Shown in pieces: positions 43,506 to 54,760 of a stretch of 64,000 nucleotides of DNA. Each line of letters opens with the position of its first letter. The stretch's first letter is position 1. A model generated the notes under the pieces. The model did not search any database. It was not told the origin of the DNA and saw only the letters and a list, made by a program, of their open reading frames with translations. The position numbers and the translations under genes are program-made. This stretch comes from Humulus lupulus (Eukaryota > Streptophyta > Magnoliopsida > Rosales > Cannabaceae): the NCBI RefSeq assembly GCF_963169125.1, contig NC_084797.1:95327868-95391867 (forward strand). The letters run 5' to 3'.

Positions 43506-45645
43506 TGTAACGACCCAAAATCACTAATATGGCTTAAGAGCCTTGATTAGTGCGTTGGGAAGGTATAATTGGTTTATGTGTGAAATTAATGATTTAATGC
43601 ACGCTTGTATGATTATATGAATATAAATGAGGTTAAATGTTATATCTGGGAGAACCACATTATTATGTGGGTAGATTTGCAGTGTGCGACTCGAGGCTAT
43701 CCTAGGGAGCCAGATAGGGGGAAAAGTCACAACGGGGCTTAATAGCTGACTTTGGATAAGTCAGGGGTATTTTAGGTATCGGGTAGTTATTTTTACTATC
43801 GGGTTATGGAAATAAATATATGGAGATATATTTGACGATAGAAAGCTTAGGTGGGAATATTGGGGAAATTTACCGTTTTGCCCTCGGGGACGTTTCCAGT
43901 ACCCCGAGCCTCGGGAATTGACTTAACTGGCTAAGGTTAGACTAAGCTAATGGAAAACAGTAGAACATAAAAATAGACCGACCCTCTCTTTCCTCTTTTT
44001 CTCTCTCTCAAAGGAAAAACACAGAAAATTTGAGGTCTTGGCTGGAATTCAGAGGATTGAAGTTGGGATTTAGGGGATTAGCTCAAGGATTATCAAAGGA
44101 ACTCAACCAAGACTGAGCTAAGCATTGCATCCCATTATCTGTGGTTGAAATTCTGTGATTTTGAGTTTGTTCTAAGAGGTTTTGGGTTTTTGGATTTGGA
44201 GATTAAACTGAAGATTGAAGCTAGAACCATGGAAGATAGCCCAGAAATCTCTTGGAGGATTGATTTTGCAGTTAAGGTAAGCTCAAATTTAGGTTTAATG
44301 GTTGAGTTGCAGTGCTTCCATGACTGGGTTTTGTGTTCTTGAGTTAAAAAGCTTCAGTGATTGAAATAGGTTTTGATAGGTTTTTAGTCTAGGTTTCAGC
44401 TGGGTTGTGTTGCTGGAAACTTGTGGGATGTCTATGGATAGTTGAATTGTGGAATTGGGGTAGTTTTGGATGAGTTTGAGTGAGGTTTGAGAGTGAAAAA
44501 TGGTGGATTTTCCGCGGCGCGTGTCTGCTTGTTGGGGGCCTTGGGCTCTGTTTTAGGGGCGGGCCGCAACTAGGTTTCAAGGGCCGCAGGCCTTAGGTAC
44601 ATTCTTGATTATTTGGGGATTTTGAGCGCGGGAATCTAGTCCAGGGTGCTCGGGATCGATTTCACCACCGTGTATGGTGGAATTCGATGTCCCAGAAGTT
44701 AGTATTGTACCTGGAAACCTTTATTTGAATATTAATGTCCATTACCTTGGTTGTGACTATGTATTAAGCTAGGGCTCGGGAAACGGATCGTACTCGAGGA
44801 ACGTCGCTCGTAATCAGTGAACGTAGAAATTAAAGGTAAGAAAACTGCACCCGGCTGTGTATTTGTAATGGGATGATGGGGTCCCTAATATATATGCTTG
44901 AAAGAATGGTATTATGCCATGTAAACAGTAACCAACGGCCTAAGAGTGCCAAGGGTTACACTAGCGCACAGGGCGCGGCTTGGCCACTAGTAGCCGAGGA
45001 CAGCTTATTATGCACTGAGCTCTGTTTAAGCAGACCAGAGTCAGTGGGGTAAACAGAGGGTGCGGCCTAACTTGTCGGCCCTAATTAATATGTGACCTGA
45101 TTGTTATTGATGATTAGTTGCATCATTGGTTCTGATTATGTGCTGAGTGGTTAATGTGGAATATTAAGTGTTTGATCATGCTTAAAGGATTGATTATCTG
45201 TTATTTTTGTTTGTGTTGCTTATTATGTTTTCTTGCTAGCCCTTAGCTCACGGGTGCTACGTGGTGCAGATAAAGGAAAGGGCAAACTTGACCAGCCCTG
45301 ACTTGGAGAGCTCTGTGAGTTGAATGTACATGACCAGCTACTCCGCCGCCATGGTTGGAGGAATGGCAGGAACAAGAGAACCAGAATTGTTTGTTTTGCA
45401 TTAGAATGGCTGATGGTTGTCTGTATTTTGGAGATTCTGTAAACCAACTTTTAAACGCTGTTTCTTTTTGGGTTCCCATGTATAAAACTGTTTAGTGATA
45501 TAAAGTGTAACTTTTGAGACCAAAACCTTTTAAACCCTAGCACATCTATGGTTAGTGACACGTTTTTAACTAAATGACTTGATTAGTAAGTCCTGCACCT
45601 TTATAAGTACACAGTGTAGCGGTCTTGGCTATCCAGGGCGTTACA
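43506..45645 (+). repeat. 3' LTR of the Tekay element
   Basis: 2140 bp, TGTAACGACCC to CCAGGGCGTTACA. The most complete LTR of this family in the window; its right 1.47 kb matches the 5' LTR. Contains TTAGCTCACGGGTGCTACGT (45243-45262), the site at which the 5' copy took the GTGGT insertion. Confidence 0.92.
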
Positions 45646-46137
45646 ATGCATGTTTCCACGTTTCATTTAATGTGCATTTATGATACGAACAATTGCATCT
45701 ATTCAATTTGAGGTGTTATTCCCATTTTTTGAAAATATAGGGTATTATTCGGCCACCTATATTTTTCGAAAATTATTCCTATTTTCTTGAAAGGGTGTAT
45801 GAAAAAAAAGACAGCTTTTGGAAACCAATTACGTATTTTTTTTAATGGTCATATATTAATTGTATATCAAATCATATTCCTTAATTATTTATTGGATAAT
45901 TAAACATTTTTTATTATTAAATGGCGGTAATCATTTTTTTTAAATTTCATTTTTTTTAATTTCACTATATTAAATATAATTTTCTAAGATGTTAGATAAT
46001 GATGAGAAATATAATAAATTTTAAAAATTTTACTAAGAAACTTAAAATATTTGTTCATATTAAAAATTAAGAGGAAAGTAATAAGAAAATATAAATAATT
46101 AATATTCTCTAACTTAAAATCTACTCTTCATTTCCCT
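45646..46137. other. AT-rich spacer
   Basis: Very AT-rich, no coding or structural signal that I can support. Confidence 0.4.
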
Positions 46138-46446
46138 TCATATTTTCTTTGAAGATTCTCCTTCATCATCGATAATCCTCTTTTTGATGCTTTCATCAGT
46201 CTTCTTCATTTTGACAAGTTCTTTGTTTCACTCTTCAATTTCTTTCTTCAATATTTCAATATACATCTTGTTCAATCCCCTCCTCATTTTTCGAGATATT
46301 GTGGCAAACTTGTAGGGAAAATTTGTTCCATCTTCGAACTCAGTAAATTTTGTTGAAGGCAAGATCTCTGCTACTGACAAAATGAACTCCAACTTTTTTA
46401 TCATGTCTTCAGCAAGAGAGATGAGATCTTGAATCATGTCATCCAT
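46138..46446 (-). pseudogene. Small coiled-coil protein of unknown family, one internal stop
   Basis: I do not recognise it. ATG at 46446, 102 codons to a TGA at 46138-46140. N-terminal MDDMIQDLISLAEDMIKKLE is strongly amphipathic, the middle has FPYKFATISRKMRRGLNKMY, and the end is highly charged (NKELVKMKKTDESIKKR, then an acidic GESSKKI end). A TGA at 46228-46230 follows EILKKEIEE; the frame continues cleanly after it for 33 codons, so this is likely a recent nonsense mutation (Trp is a plausible original). Codon use and base composition differ from the surrounding retrotransposons. It could be a host gene or part of an unrecognised element. Confidence 0.45.
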
Positions 46447-47225
46447 GAGGAATGTTGAAAGATAAAGAAATATGTGAAATGAGAGTAGAAGTAGGTTGTG
46501 TTTGAAGAAAATGTGTATAATATATAAAGTGTGTTCTTCAATAATTAAAAAAATAATATTAATTTGTTAACAATTGCAACTCTTCAACTTCATTGATTTA
46601 AATATTATATAATTAGAAAATAATATCTAGTCATTAATGTTGTTGGAGAGACCAATAATTTTGGCCACATTAATAATTATTATTATATATTTAATTTTTT
46701 TCAACTTTTAATCTTCATGCATTTACATATTATACCATTAAAACAAATATTCAAACTAGATTTCGATTATTGTAAAAAAAAATCTAGATTTCAGCATTTA
46801 ATTATAATTATTATTAATTTAAACTTTATTTTTACATTTATATTATTTTGGGAAAGTGGGATAAATATGAGGAGTAGAAAGATTTGATTTTATCATTAAT
46901 ATGTATTGAAATAATAATAATGACATGATTTTTCAGTTTTTTAAAAAGAAAGATTATTATTAAATGCAACTTTTAATATCATCACTATACTTAAATCATG
47001 CATAATAATTTAAATATAAAAAAGTAAATATTAAATGGACAATTAAATATGTTTTTTGGTATTAAAATTTTTATTTTTTTAGTAAAATAATATCGAATTT
47101 TATTATTTTAAAATGAACTTACAAAATTTTAATTATAAAAAATATAAAAAAGTAACCATAAAAATTCACTTTCAATTCATAACTATGAAAACATTATAAT
47201 ATTTTAAAACAAAGTATGAATATTC
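46447..47225. other. AT-rich spacer
   Basis: No coding or structural signal seen. Confidence 0.4.
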
Positions 47226-47572
47226 CTAGATATTTATGAAAGAGTTCAACAAAGTTTCATGATATACTATTTCACGTTCAACAGCATACATTTGACACCT
47301 CCAATACAAGTCCTTCTCAAAAGCATCGACCAACCTTTGTGCTAATTCATTCTGAATTTCTCTAGCTTACGTACTTTAGTGCTTTCTCATCTCCATTCTC
47401 CAAATACTTGATCGATGAAAACGATTCTCATTGTACTTATTTCTTCGAATGATGTCATGAGGTGCAACTTAATTTGTTCCACGAAACTATACAACTCTCC
47501 ACTTAAGAATTTTTCTTTGTGTTTCGAAAGTAATCTAGTAAGAATTATTTCCTCTATCATCTTGTTGTCCAT
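47226..47572 (-). pseudogene. Unknown small protein, copy 1 of a tandem pair
   Basis: Not recognised. ATG at 47572: MDNKMIEEIILTRLLSKHKE, KFLSGELYSFVEQIKLHLMT, then FGEWR and a TGA (47387-47389). The rest survives in shifted frames: EIQNELAQRLVDAFEKD, QMYAVEREIVYHETLLNSFI. It is 347 bp against 351 for copy 2, a net change of 4 bp that explains the shift. Start, end and internal blocks align over the whole length with copy 2, so both derive from a gene of about 116 codons. Confidence 0.6.
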
Positions 47573-47636
47573 TTTCTTTCTATGTTTTGGTATCTAAATG
47601 GACAATCTTAGTGATGATCTAGGGTTGCCTAGTCAT

Positions 47637-47667
47637 TTATATATATATATATATAGAGAGAGAGAAT
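47637..47667. repeat. (AT)n(AG)n microsatellite
   Basis: ATATAT run followed by AGAGAGAG at about 47637-47667. Confidence 0.8.
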
Positions 47668-48065
47668 TTGTATTCAATATTGTTTTTATACAGAAATAAT
47701 TAATAAATATGAGAAGACATCACAAATATTGATGAGTGGTGAGTAAGATGATGAGTCAACTACCGCAGAATAATTAATAATATTTAAAACAATATCCACT
47801 CTTTTAAATTTAAATTAACGATTTTTTTAAATATATAATTTTCAAAATATATCTTAGTAAAAGCTTAGTCATTTTCAAAATATATCGTTGGATAAATGGT
47901 TTTGTTAATTTTTGAAATATATTTCCACAAGAAAAAAATGGATATGTAAATTGCTAACAATAATAATTACAAAAAAAAATTCAAATTTCCATCAACAAAA
48001 ATAAAATTCTTAATTCAATATAGATGAGCAAACACTGTAATTTTTGTAGACAAAATAGCTAATCC
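47668..48065. other. AT-rich spacer between the paralogues
   Basis: Contains the short near-repeat TTTTCAAAATATATC (about 47851 and 47873). No coding signal. Confidence 0.4.
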
Positions 48066-48416
48066 CTAAATGTTCTTGAAAGAATCCAACAACATTTCAT
48101 GATATACAATTTCACGTTCAACATCATACATTTGAGTCGTCCAGTACAAGTACTCCTGCTCAGAAGTATCGATGAACTTTCAGAATAAATCACTCTGAAT
48201 GTGTCGAATTTCACGTACTTTAGGGCTTTCTCCACTCCATTCTCTAAATGCTTGATCCATCATTTCCTTTCTCATTGTAATTCTTTCCTCAAGTGATCTA
48301 CTGAGGCGAATCTTAATCTCTTCCATGAAACTGTATAACTCTCCACTTAAGAATTTTTCTTTGAATTTCGAAAGTTATCTAGTAAGAATTATCTCATCTA
48401 TCTTGTTTTTGCCCAT
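48066..48416 (-). pseudogene. Unknown small protein, copy 2 of a tandem pair
   Basis: Not recognised. ATG at 48416, terminal TAG at 48066-48068, 116 codons, frame kept throughout except for two stops: TAA at codon 14 (after IILTR) and TGA after IQSDLF. Blocks: KFLSGELYSFMEEIKIRLSR, EERITMRKEMMDQAFREWSG, EQEYLYWTTQMYDVEREIVY and HEMLLDSFKNI. Predicted mostly helical and charged. Preserved frame length with point stops suggests the gene was functional until fairly recently. Confidence 0.6.
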
Positions 48417-49475
48417 TTTCTCTCTATTGGTTTCTTTGTGTCTAAATGAACAATCTTTATGATGATAAAAAAATATTCTGGCCACAAACACACACATATA
48501 TATATATAATGAATCAATAATAAAGAAAATAAAGCATGAACAATAATAATAACCGATGAGAAATACAAGAAGTTAATTATACTAATTATTTGACATTTTT
48601 GAAATACTACATATATTATTATTATTTTTTAAATGGAACTACATTTAATTTTTAAAATAATATTAAAAATACATTTTTAAACTTCCAAGAACCATAATTA
48701 ATTGGTTTTACCAAATATAAATATTAATTGTAATAAATAATATTTTATATTTATAAATATTACATATATTATTATATTTGGTACAACTAATTAATTTCCA
48801 TTTTCGAAATACTTAATAAATTAGTTTTACCATATTTAAATATTAATTGTAATAAATACATATAAATCAATAAATGTCATTGTTGACTACTCATATTCTT
48901 ATTTTATTTTTTATTAAATCTATTAACATATATAATTAAGTATTTTTTTTACAATATTTTCGAAAAATTATCATTATTTATATTAAAAATTATATAAAAA
49001 AAGTTATCACTTTTTAAACTTTCAACAAAACCCACTATTTTTTTATAACAAAATATAAAGATAAAAAATAAATAGACATATTACAAAATAACAATAATTA
49101 TAACTATTAAAAAAATTGAAATTTCTATTTCATAATAATATTTTAAATTCAACATACATCTAACCAAAATAGAAAGTGTACAATCATTTAAAAAAAAAAT
49201 TGTAAAAAGAGACAACATTCTTCCATCCTTGATCCAATTTTTCAAGCACCACTTTTGAAAAGTAAAATGACGTTCAAGCTTGACAAGTTCAATCCACATG
49301 TAGTAATCTTACGGGGAGACACAGTTAAAAATAGTAGAGATGCTTCGTGACAACAAGAGTTGTTGAATGGTATTTATTTTACTAGTAATGCTAAGAAGAT
49401 GAGTGTTTATATCGTATGTCCTATTTTTTAATTGTATTATAAGTTTTTGGACATCTTTTTTTTTTTTTTTGGAAT
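48417..49475. other. AT-rich spacer
   Basis: Extremely AT-rich with many ATTATTA and TATAAAT runs; an open frame at 49299-49081 has no support. Ends in a T-tract (49455-49470) next to an LTR. Confidence 0.4.
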
Positions 49476-50145
49476 TGTAACGTCTCGAATTTTCTTTTAA
49501 GGTTGAGTGCCTTGATTATTGTGCCTGGAGGGCATAATCGGATTTATATGTGGAATTAATTGAATATGTGTACGATTATGCGATATAAATAATTTGTATT
49601 GTAATGGGAATATTTATGCATGTATAAGTATATTAAAAATGCATGCGAGACTATATTTATAAATTGGGGCATATTAGTAATTTTTGACTCGTTGAGGGTG
49701 TATTTGTATTATGTATGCGTTATGAGTAAGACCCCAGTGTTATCGGGATATATTTGAGATGTGTGGTCCAAGGTGATTCTAGTGAGTAGATTAGCGGAAT
49801 AGTCACAACAGGGTTAAATACCTGACTCGGGGTGAGCCTAAGGGTATTTGGATAATTTAGTACATTGATGGGGTTTATTGGGTAATGAGAATTTATTTGA
49901 TGATTATTAGCTATGTTAGGATTATCTGGGACTTTATAGGGCTACTCGAGGATTAGCGGGAAATGTGGTTTGAAGATGATTTCGCCCTTGAGGGCATTAG
50001 GGAGTAAGTTTTGATCAAAGGACACTGTGGTCTTTTTGGCCAAGGGATAGACTCAACCTTGGAGTAACATAGCCATTTAGAGACTTTAGGAAACTTTCAT
50101 AACTAAGTAAAACAAAATAAACACTCAGTCATCTCTCTCTCACTC
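49476..50145 (+). repeat. Left part of a Ty3 LTR, cut by a CACTA element
   Basis: Starts TGTAACGTCTCGAATTTTC (compare TGTAACGACCC and TGTAAGGCCCC), then GTGCCTTGATTATTGTGCC, TTGAGGGTGTATTTG and GCGGGAA blocks like 28854-29500. Stops at 50145, where CACTACAAAA begins. Confidence 0.75.
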
Positions 50146-50676
50146 CACTACAAAAAAATTTAGTATATATTACATTAAAGAATAGCATATATTTAGAAGT
50201 GTTATTATTAAGTGGGGGATTAAAAACACACGGACGGAAGACATATTTTGGCGCCATATGAATAAAACTCAGGCGCCAAAATGAATTTCTGCCGAATTCC
50301 CTAAATCTAAGTTACCCTTTCTCTCAGCCTCCATCTCTCACTCACGAAGACTCACTCCGCCCTCACGAAGACTCACTCCACCCTCTCCGCCCTCACTGCC
50401 CTCACGAAGTCTCTCTGCCCTCAACTCATCTCTGCTTCACGAAGACTCGCTCCAGAGTGGAGCTCTTTCTCTGCCTCACGAAGTCACGCTCCAGAGTGGA
50501 GCTTCTCTGCCTCACGAGTTCTCTGCCTCATGCCCACTATCTCAGGTTCATTTCTCTCATCCCTGATAATACAAATTGTTGGCTGAATGTTGTAGATTGA
50601 TATGATAAAAAACCCATATTTGATAGAAACTAGATTGATATGCAAGATAACTGTTGTGAAAGAACTTTCAAAGAGC
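50146..50676 (+). mobile_element. CACTA transposon left terminus
   Basis: Begins CACTACAAAAAAATTTAG at 50146, preceded by CTC as a possible 3-bp duplication. Followed by ATAGCATATATTTAGAAGTG and a GTTATTATTA block. From 50330 there is an imperfect array of CTCACGAAG(A/T)CTC(A/T)CTC units, then an apparent splice-donor-like CAG/GTTCATT at 50550. The element is interrupted at 50677 by the Tat retrotransposon; its right end is not in the window. Confidence 0.65.
50330..50530. repeat. Imperfect CTCACGAAGACTC repeat array
   Basis: About eight irregular copies of CTCACGAAG followed by ACTC or TCTC, including a near-perfect repeat of CTCCAGAGTGGAGCT (50450 and 50490). May be the 5' leader of a captured gene or an element-specific subterminal array. 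Confidence 0.6.
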
Positions 50677-51304
50677 TGTTGACAGAATAAGAGCTGAACT
50701 TTGAGGAAGATAACTGTTATCCAAAAAACTGGCATGATGACGTGGCAAGTGATTCACAGACACGTGGCTGACACCTGGGGGAGCTCTGCTAGTGTATCGT
50801 CCAGAAGGTACATTATAGGCAGAAGGCGGCCCAGTCTTTCCTGCGACCAGTCTGGTCGATGGTTCTGCATACAGCATGATGTTCCAATAAAGATCTTTGT
50901 AAATCTCGAAATTAACTCACACAATCTTCTGAATATCCGATTATTCAGGAGAGAATATTTGTAACAATCTCGTGTAATCCCGCTTGAGCCTATAAATAGA
51001 GAAAGATAGCTCAAGGAAGGGACTTTTGGCTTTCGAATTATTTGATACTAGAGTAATTCTACTTGAAATATTGTGTTGTTCTTCAGAGGACAGTGAAACT
51101 CATTGAACCCTAGTTCTTTGATCACTCCTTTGATTCTCACGTCAATAACAATCTAAGTGGACGTAGGTTATTACCAGATCCTGGGGCCGAACCACTATAA
51201 AACATCGTGTTCTTATTATTTTTGTCATTCGATTCTTTTCAACGCATTCATTCACATCAAGCATATTCTGACTCCGTGTCAGTTGACCAAAATCTGGGTC
51301 AACA
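50677..51304 (+). repeat. 5' LTR of the Tat element
   Basis: 628 bp, ending in the inverted pair TGTTGAC (50677) and GTCAACA (51304). AGAGC (50672-50676) is the expected left target duplication. TATA box at 50991 (TATAAATAG), about 310 bp from the LTR end. Confidence 0.75.
50991..50999 (+). promoter_or_regulatory. TATA box in Tat LTR
   Basis: TATAAATAG preceded by GAGCC and followed by AGAAAGATAGC; a good core-promoter match in the expected place. Confidence 0.65.
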
Positions 51305-51307
51305 TTC

Positions 51308-51325
51308 TGGTGCTTTCATTGAGAG
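51308..51325 (+). other. Probable primer-binding site of the Tat element
   Basis: TGGTGCTTTCATTGAGAG three bases after the LTR end. Position fits; the matching tRNA cannot be named with confidence. Confidence 0.55.
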
Positions 51326-51352
51326 CTTGATTAGTCACAGTTGAGAAAATCA

Positions 51353-53070
51353 ATGGCGAAAGCTACAGAGAAAACTGGACAGGTGGTCGCCGCTGCACCG
51401 TCAAACCCTCCGCCACCTCCTCCTCTTGCAAGCGTAGCTGAGGATGAGCCACATTTAGACTTTGAGGAGGAAGAAATGGATGATGCCACGCTGAAGAGTA
51501 CTCTGGGAGCGTTGCATGAAGAGCTGGCCAATCTGAAGGCCAGTCAGGAAAGTGCTGCCGAAATCATGGCGCAGCAGCAGCAGGAGATTGAGCGGCAGCG
51601 CGCAGAGGTAAGCGAGAGGCAGGCAGAAATGGACCGTCGCCAGAGCGAAGCCATGGCAGCACTTGAGGCAGCCTTACAGTTGGCTAGGAATCATGCAAGG
51701 GAAATTCTGGTCGGAGGAATGAAGAAAGAGGTAGAGGCGGGAGCCAGGTACCTCAAGATGACCAACCCAATAGATGAGATGCTGGGGGGCAGCCCAGGCA
51801 AAATAATGTCTTCAACCGGCTCGGGGGTAGCGAGCAGCAGAGAAGAGACGAGGATTTGCGAGACGTACTCAACGATCGCCGCGAGTGGCATAGCGAGAAT
51901 GTCCCCCCAGCAACAGAGGCCACAGCGATTCCTGTCGCTGTACAGGCTCAGATAGATGCCCTCAATCAGGCAGTGCAACAGCTGGTCGAGGGAAGAACGT
52001 CTTACATCGACCACAATAGGAGGAAAGGCACTCCTTTCGTCCAGAGAATAGCTATGGCAGAAACTCCAAGCAAATTCAAAATGCCAACGCTTCCAAACTT
52101 TGATGGGTACGGAGACCCAGTATCTCATGTCAATAAGTTTGAGATACAAATGGACATTCAGAAAGTGTCCGAAGACACTCGGTGCAGGATCTTCCCTGCA
52201 ACACTTTCTGACGCCGCGCAGGAGTGGTTTTTTAAGTTCCCTCCCGCAAGCATAGTTTCCTGGGAAATGTTCGTAAGGGAGTTCTACGGACAGTTCTATG
52301 CAGGTCGTGTGCATCCGACCGAAGCAAACCTGCTGGTTGAAATTCGCCAGCAAGATGGAGAGTCGCTGAAGGATTACATCCAGCGTTTTATGCGAGCAGC
52401 AGCTGGAGCAAAAACGGTGGGGGATGAAGGCAAAATGATGGCCATAACCGCAGGAGTTAGGCGTCGCTCCCCCCTCTGGAAGAGCCTCCGCAAGGATGGA
52501 GTTAGAACTACCCAGGAATTCTTGGACCAGGCTGATCGTTACATCAAGCTCGAAGATGCCATTGCCGACGATGGAAAGCCTTCTGGCAAGAATAAGAAGG
52601 ATGCCGAGCCCGCCAAAGCCGCCAATGGGTCTAAACCTAACGGGAACGGCAAAGGCAACAGCAACGACAACTGCAATGGCAAGAATGGTGGAAAACGGCC
52701 GCACAATGAGCCTTCCACTTCCGACAATAAACGAGCCAAGGGTAACCGTTATGAACCTCGGTTCACTAACTACACTGCCCTCGTTGAGTCTCGGGGAAAG
52801 GTTTATCAGGCCACAAGTTCTAGTGTACCCTATAAGAAACTTGGCCCCATTCGAAAGGATATTTCGAAGAGAGACACTACCAAGTTCTGTCGTTATCATA
52901 ACGACTACGGACATGACACCAACGAATGCAACTAGCTGAAAGACGAAATCAAGTTCCTTATTAGACAAGGACACTTGAGAAGATACGTACGGGCCTCGGC
53001 AAATTCCCAGCGAGAGGCTCCAGGTAGCAACGAGCAGGCGCCAATGCTTTCCACCCCTATAGCCTGCCCC
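51353..53070 (+). pseudogene. Tat gag, one frameshift and one stop
   Basis: ATG 51353: MAKATEKTGQVVAAAP. A proline run and a long charged coiled coil (QQQQEIERQRAEVSERQAEM) follow. The frame shifts at a G6 run (51784-51789, after NPIDEML) and continues as GQPRQNNVFNRLGGSEQQRR and DVLNDRREWHSENV. Capsid: PTLPNFDGYGDPVSHVNKFE, WFFKFPPASIVSWEMFVREF, LKDYIQRFMRAAAGAKTV, FLDQADRYIKLEDAI, then a Lys/Asn/Gly-rich tail and CRYHNDYGHDTNEC, which is the start of the zinc-binding motif. TAG at 52933-52935 stands where Trp or Gln is usual before LKDEIKFLIRQGHL. Confidence 0.9.
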
Positions 53071-53139
53071 TGTGACTGTCACACTCTTAACAATTTGTGG
53101 AGGCCCGCACCTCGTAGGAAATAGCGGAAAGGCCAGGGA

Positions 53140-53797
53140 ACGATACGCTCAGACCCTGCGCCACGACCAGGACATCGAGATGATGACTGTGGAGGACCGC
53201 GTGCCAAAAAAGGCTCAATCAGAAGAGGGCAAAATAACCTTCTCTGATGGCGATGCCCAACATGTCCGATTCCCACATTCCGATCCGCTGGATATCCAGA
53301 TGGCTAACATGATGGTAAAAAGAGTGCTGGTCGATACAGGAAGTTCGGTGAATATCCTATATAAGTCTTCGCTGGAACGCATGAAGTTGTCCGTTAAGGA
53401 CCTGGAGCCCTGCAACCAAACGATATACGGCTTCTCTGGAGAGGGACTCGCCCCCGCCGGATTGATCAAACTACCGGTGACGACAGGTACAGCACCTGCT
53501 ACCAGGACATTACTCGCTACTTTTGTAGTAGTCGATTGTCCTTCGGCGTACAATGCCGTCATTGGAAGACCTATACTAGTTGATCTACGGGCCGTCATCT
53601 CTATGTGGCACTTAGCCATGAAGTTCCCAACGGACGCAGGGGGAGGACGTGTGTTGGGAAACCAGAGGGAAGCCAGGGAGTGCTATAACGCCTCAATAAC
53701 GAAGGCGAAAAAGGGAACGCCAATGAGCACTACCTTAGATAGGTTGCAAATGGCGGTTGATACACAAGCCCAATCCGGTGATGAAGTCACCAAATAG
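53140..53797 (+). pseudogene. Tat aspartic protease
   Basis: ITFSDGDAQHVRFPHSDPLD, then the catalytic VKRVLVDTGSSVNILYKSSL (Asp-Thr-Gly intact), YGFSGEGLAPAGLIKLPV, and YNAVIGRPILVDLRAVISMW. 241-codon open frame from 53072, ended by TAG at 53795-53797. The zone 53070-53140 between gag and protease changes frame. Confidence 0.9.
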
Positions 53798-54760
53798 GGT
53801 GTTGCCCAAAGTGAGGACAGAGATCTAGATCCTCGCTTTGGGGATTTTGAAGAAAACGTTGGACCCGTCGACGACCTGGAAGAGGTCCAACTCGACGAAA
53901 AAGACCCAACCAGAGTTGTGAAGGTCGGGAAAAACCTAGAGCTAACCACGAAGCACGCACTGGTGGAATTTTTGCGGAAGAACTAGGAGGTTTTTTCCTG
54001 GTTGCACAAAGACATGGCTGGGATAGACCCTGCAGTTATCAACCATGTCCAGAATATAGACAAGACTTTTCCAGCCGTGCAACAAAAAAGAAGGCTGCTC
54101 GATAACGATAGATCGAGAGCCTTAAAAGAAGAAGCTGAAAGATTAAAGGAGAATGGGTTCATCAGGGTGGCATTTTATCCATCGTGGGTCTCAAATCCAG
54201 TGCTGGTTCCCAAGCCTAACGAAAAATGGCAAACCTGTGTGGATTTTACAGACCTCAATAAAGCCTGCCCAAACGATTGCTTCCCACTCCCAAGAATCGA
54301 CCAACTGGTCGATGCTACTGCAGGACACGAAACCCTCTCGTTCATGGATGCATATTCGGGCTACAACTAGATTAGCATGCATCCCCCTGACGAGAATCAC
54401 ACCAGCTTTCGGACCGATACGGGCTTATACTGTTACGAAGTAATGCCCTTCGGACTGAAAAACGCAGGTTCGACTTACCAACGGCTAGTCAACCACATGT
54501 TTAAGGAGCTGATCGGAGTAGACATGGAGGTATACGTGGACGACATGCTGGTAAAGTCTAAAAAGGCAGAAGGACATGTGAGGATTTACAAGAGTGCTTC
54601 GATGTATTGAGCAAATACCAGATGAAGTTAAATCCCCTCAAATGTTCCTTCGGAGTTGGATCAGGGAAGTTTTTGGGGTTCATTGTAAATTCATGAGGAG
54701 TCGAGCCAACCCCGACAAAATAAAGGCCCTGATCGACATGAAATTGCCAGAAAGAATCAA
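53798..54760 (+). pseudogene. Tat reverse transcriptase
   Basis: LTTKHALVEFLRKN, TAG, EVFSWLHKDMAGIDPAVINH, EEAERLKENGFIRVAFYPSW, NPVLVPKPNEKWQTCVDFTD, LNKACPNDCFPLPRIDQLVD, FMDAYSGYN then TAG (54368-54370, a Gln in the family) before ISMHPPDENHTSFRTDTG, YCYEVMPFGLKNAGSTYQRL and VYVDDMLVKSKKA (catalytic YVDD intact). Two frameshifts follow, around 54580 and 54700 (KYQMKLNPLKCSFGVGSGKF in one frame, ANPDKIKALIDMKLP in the next). Confidence 0.9.

Larger units (their letters stand above)
32017..45645 (+). mobile_element. Ty3 Tekay-type chromovirus element with both LTRs
   Basis: 5' LTR (32017-33143 plus 35584-35963), primer site 35967-35978, gag, protease, RT, RNase H, integrase, chromodomain-like tail, polypurine tract and 3' LTR (43506-45645). 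Insertions inside it: a solo LTR in the 5' LTR, and a hAT element between gag and protease. The two LTRs differ by a deletion of about 630 bp near the left end of the 5' LTR. No matching 5-bp duplication flanks it (CTTTCC versus ATGCA), so the left end may be rearranged. Every protein has stops. Confidence 0.85.

Noticed and set aside
49081..49299. 72-codon minus-strand frame in the AT-rich spacer
   Set aside because: Low-complexity hydrophobic end (repeated Ile and Val from AT-rich DNA), no homology, no conserved neighbour.
50484..51014. Minus-strand open frames of about 70-86 codons in the Tat LTR
   Set aside because: They fall within a defined LTR with a plus-strand TATA box and show no protein family features.
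51691..53082. 463-codon minus-strand open frame
   Set aside because: It is antisense to the Tat gag, whose plus-strand frames have clear family motifs; the antisense product shows none.
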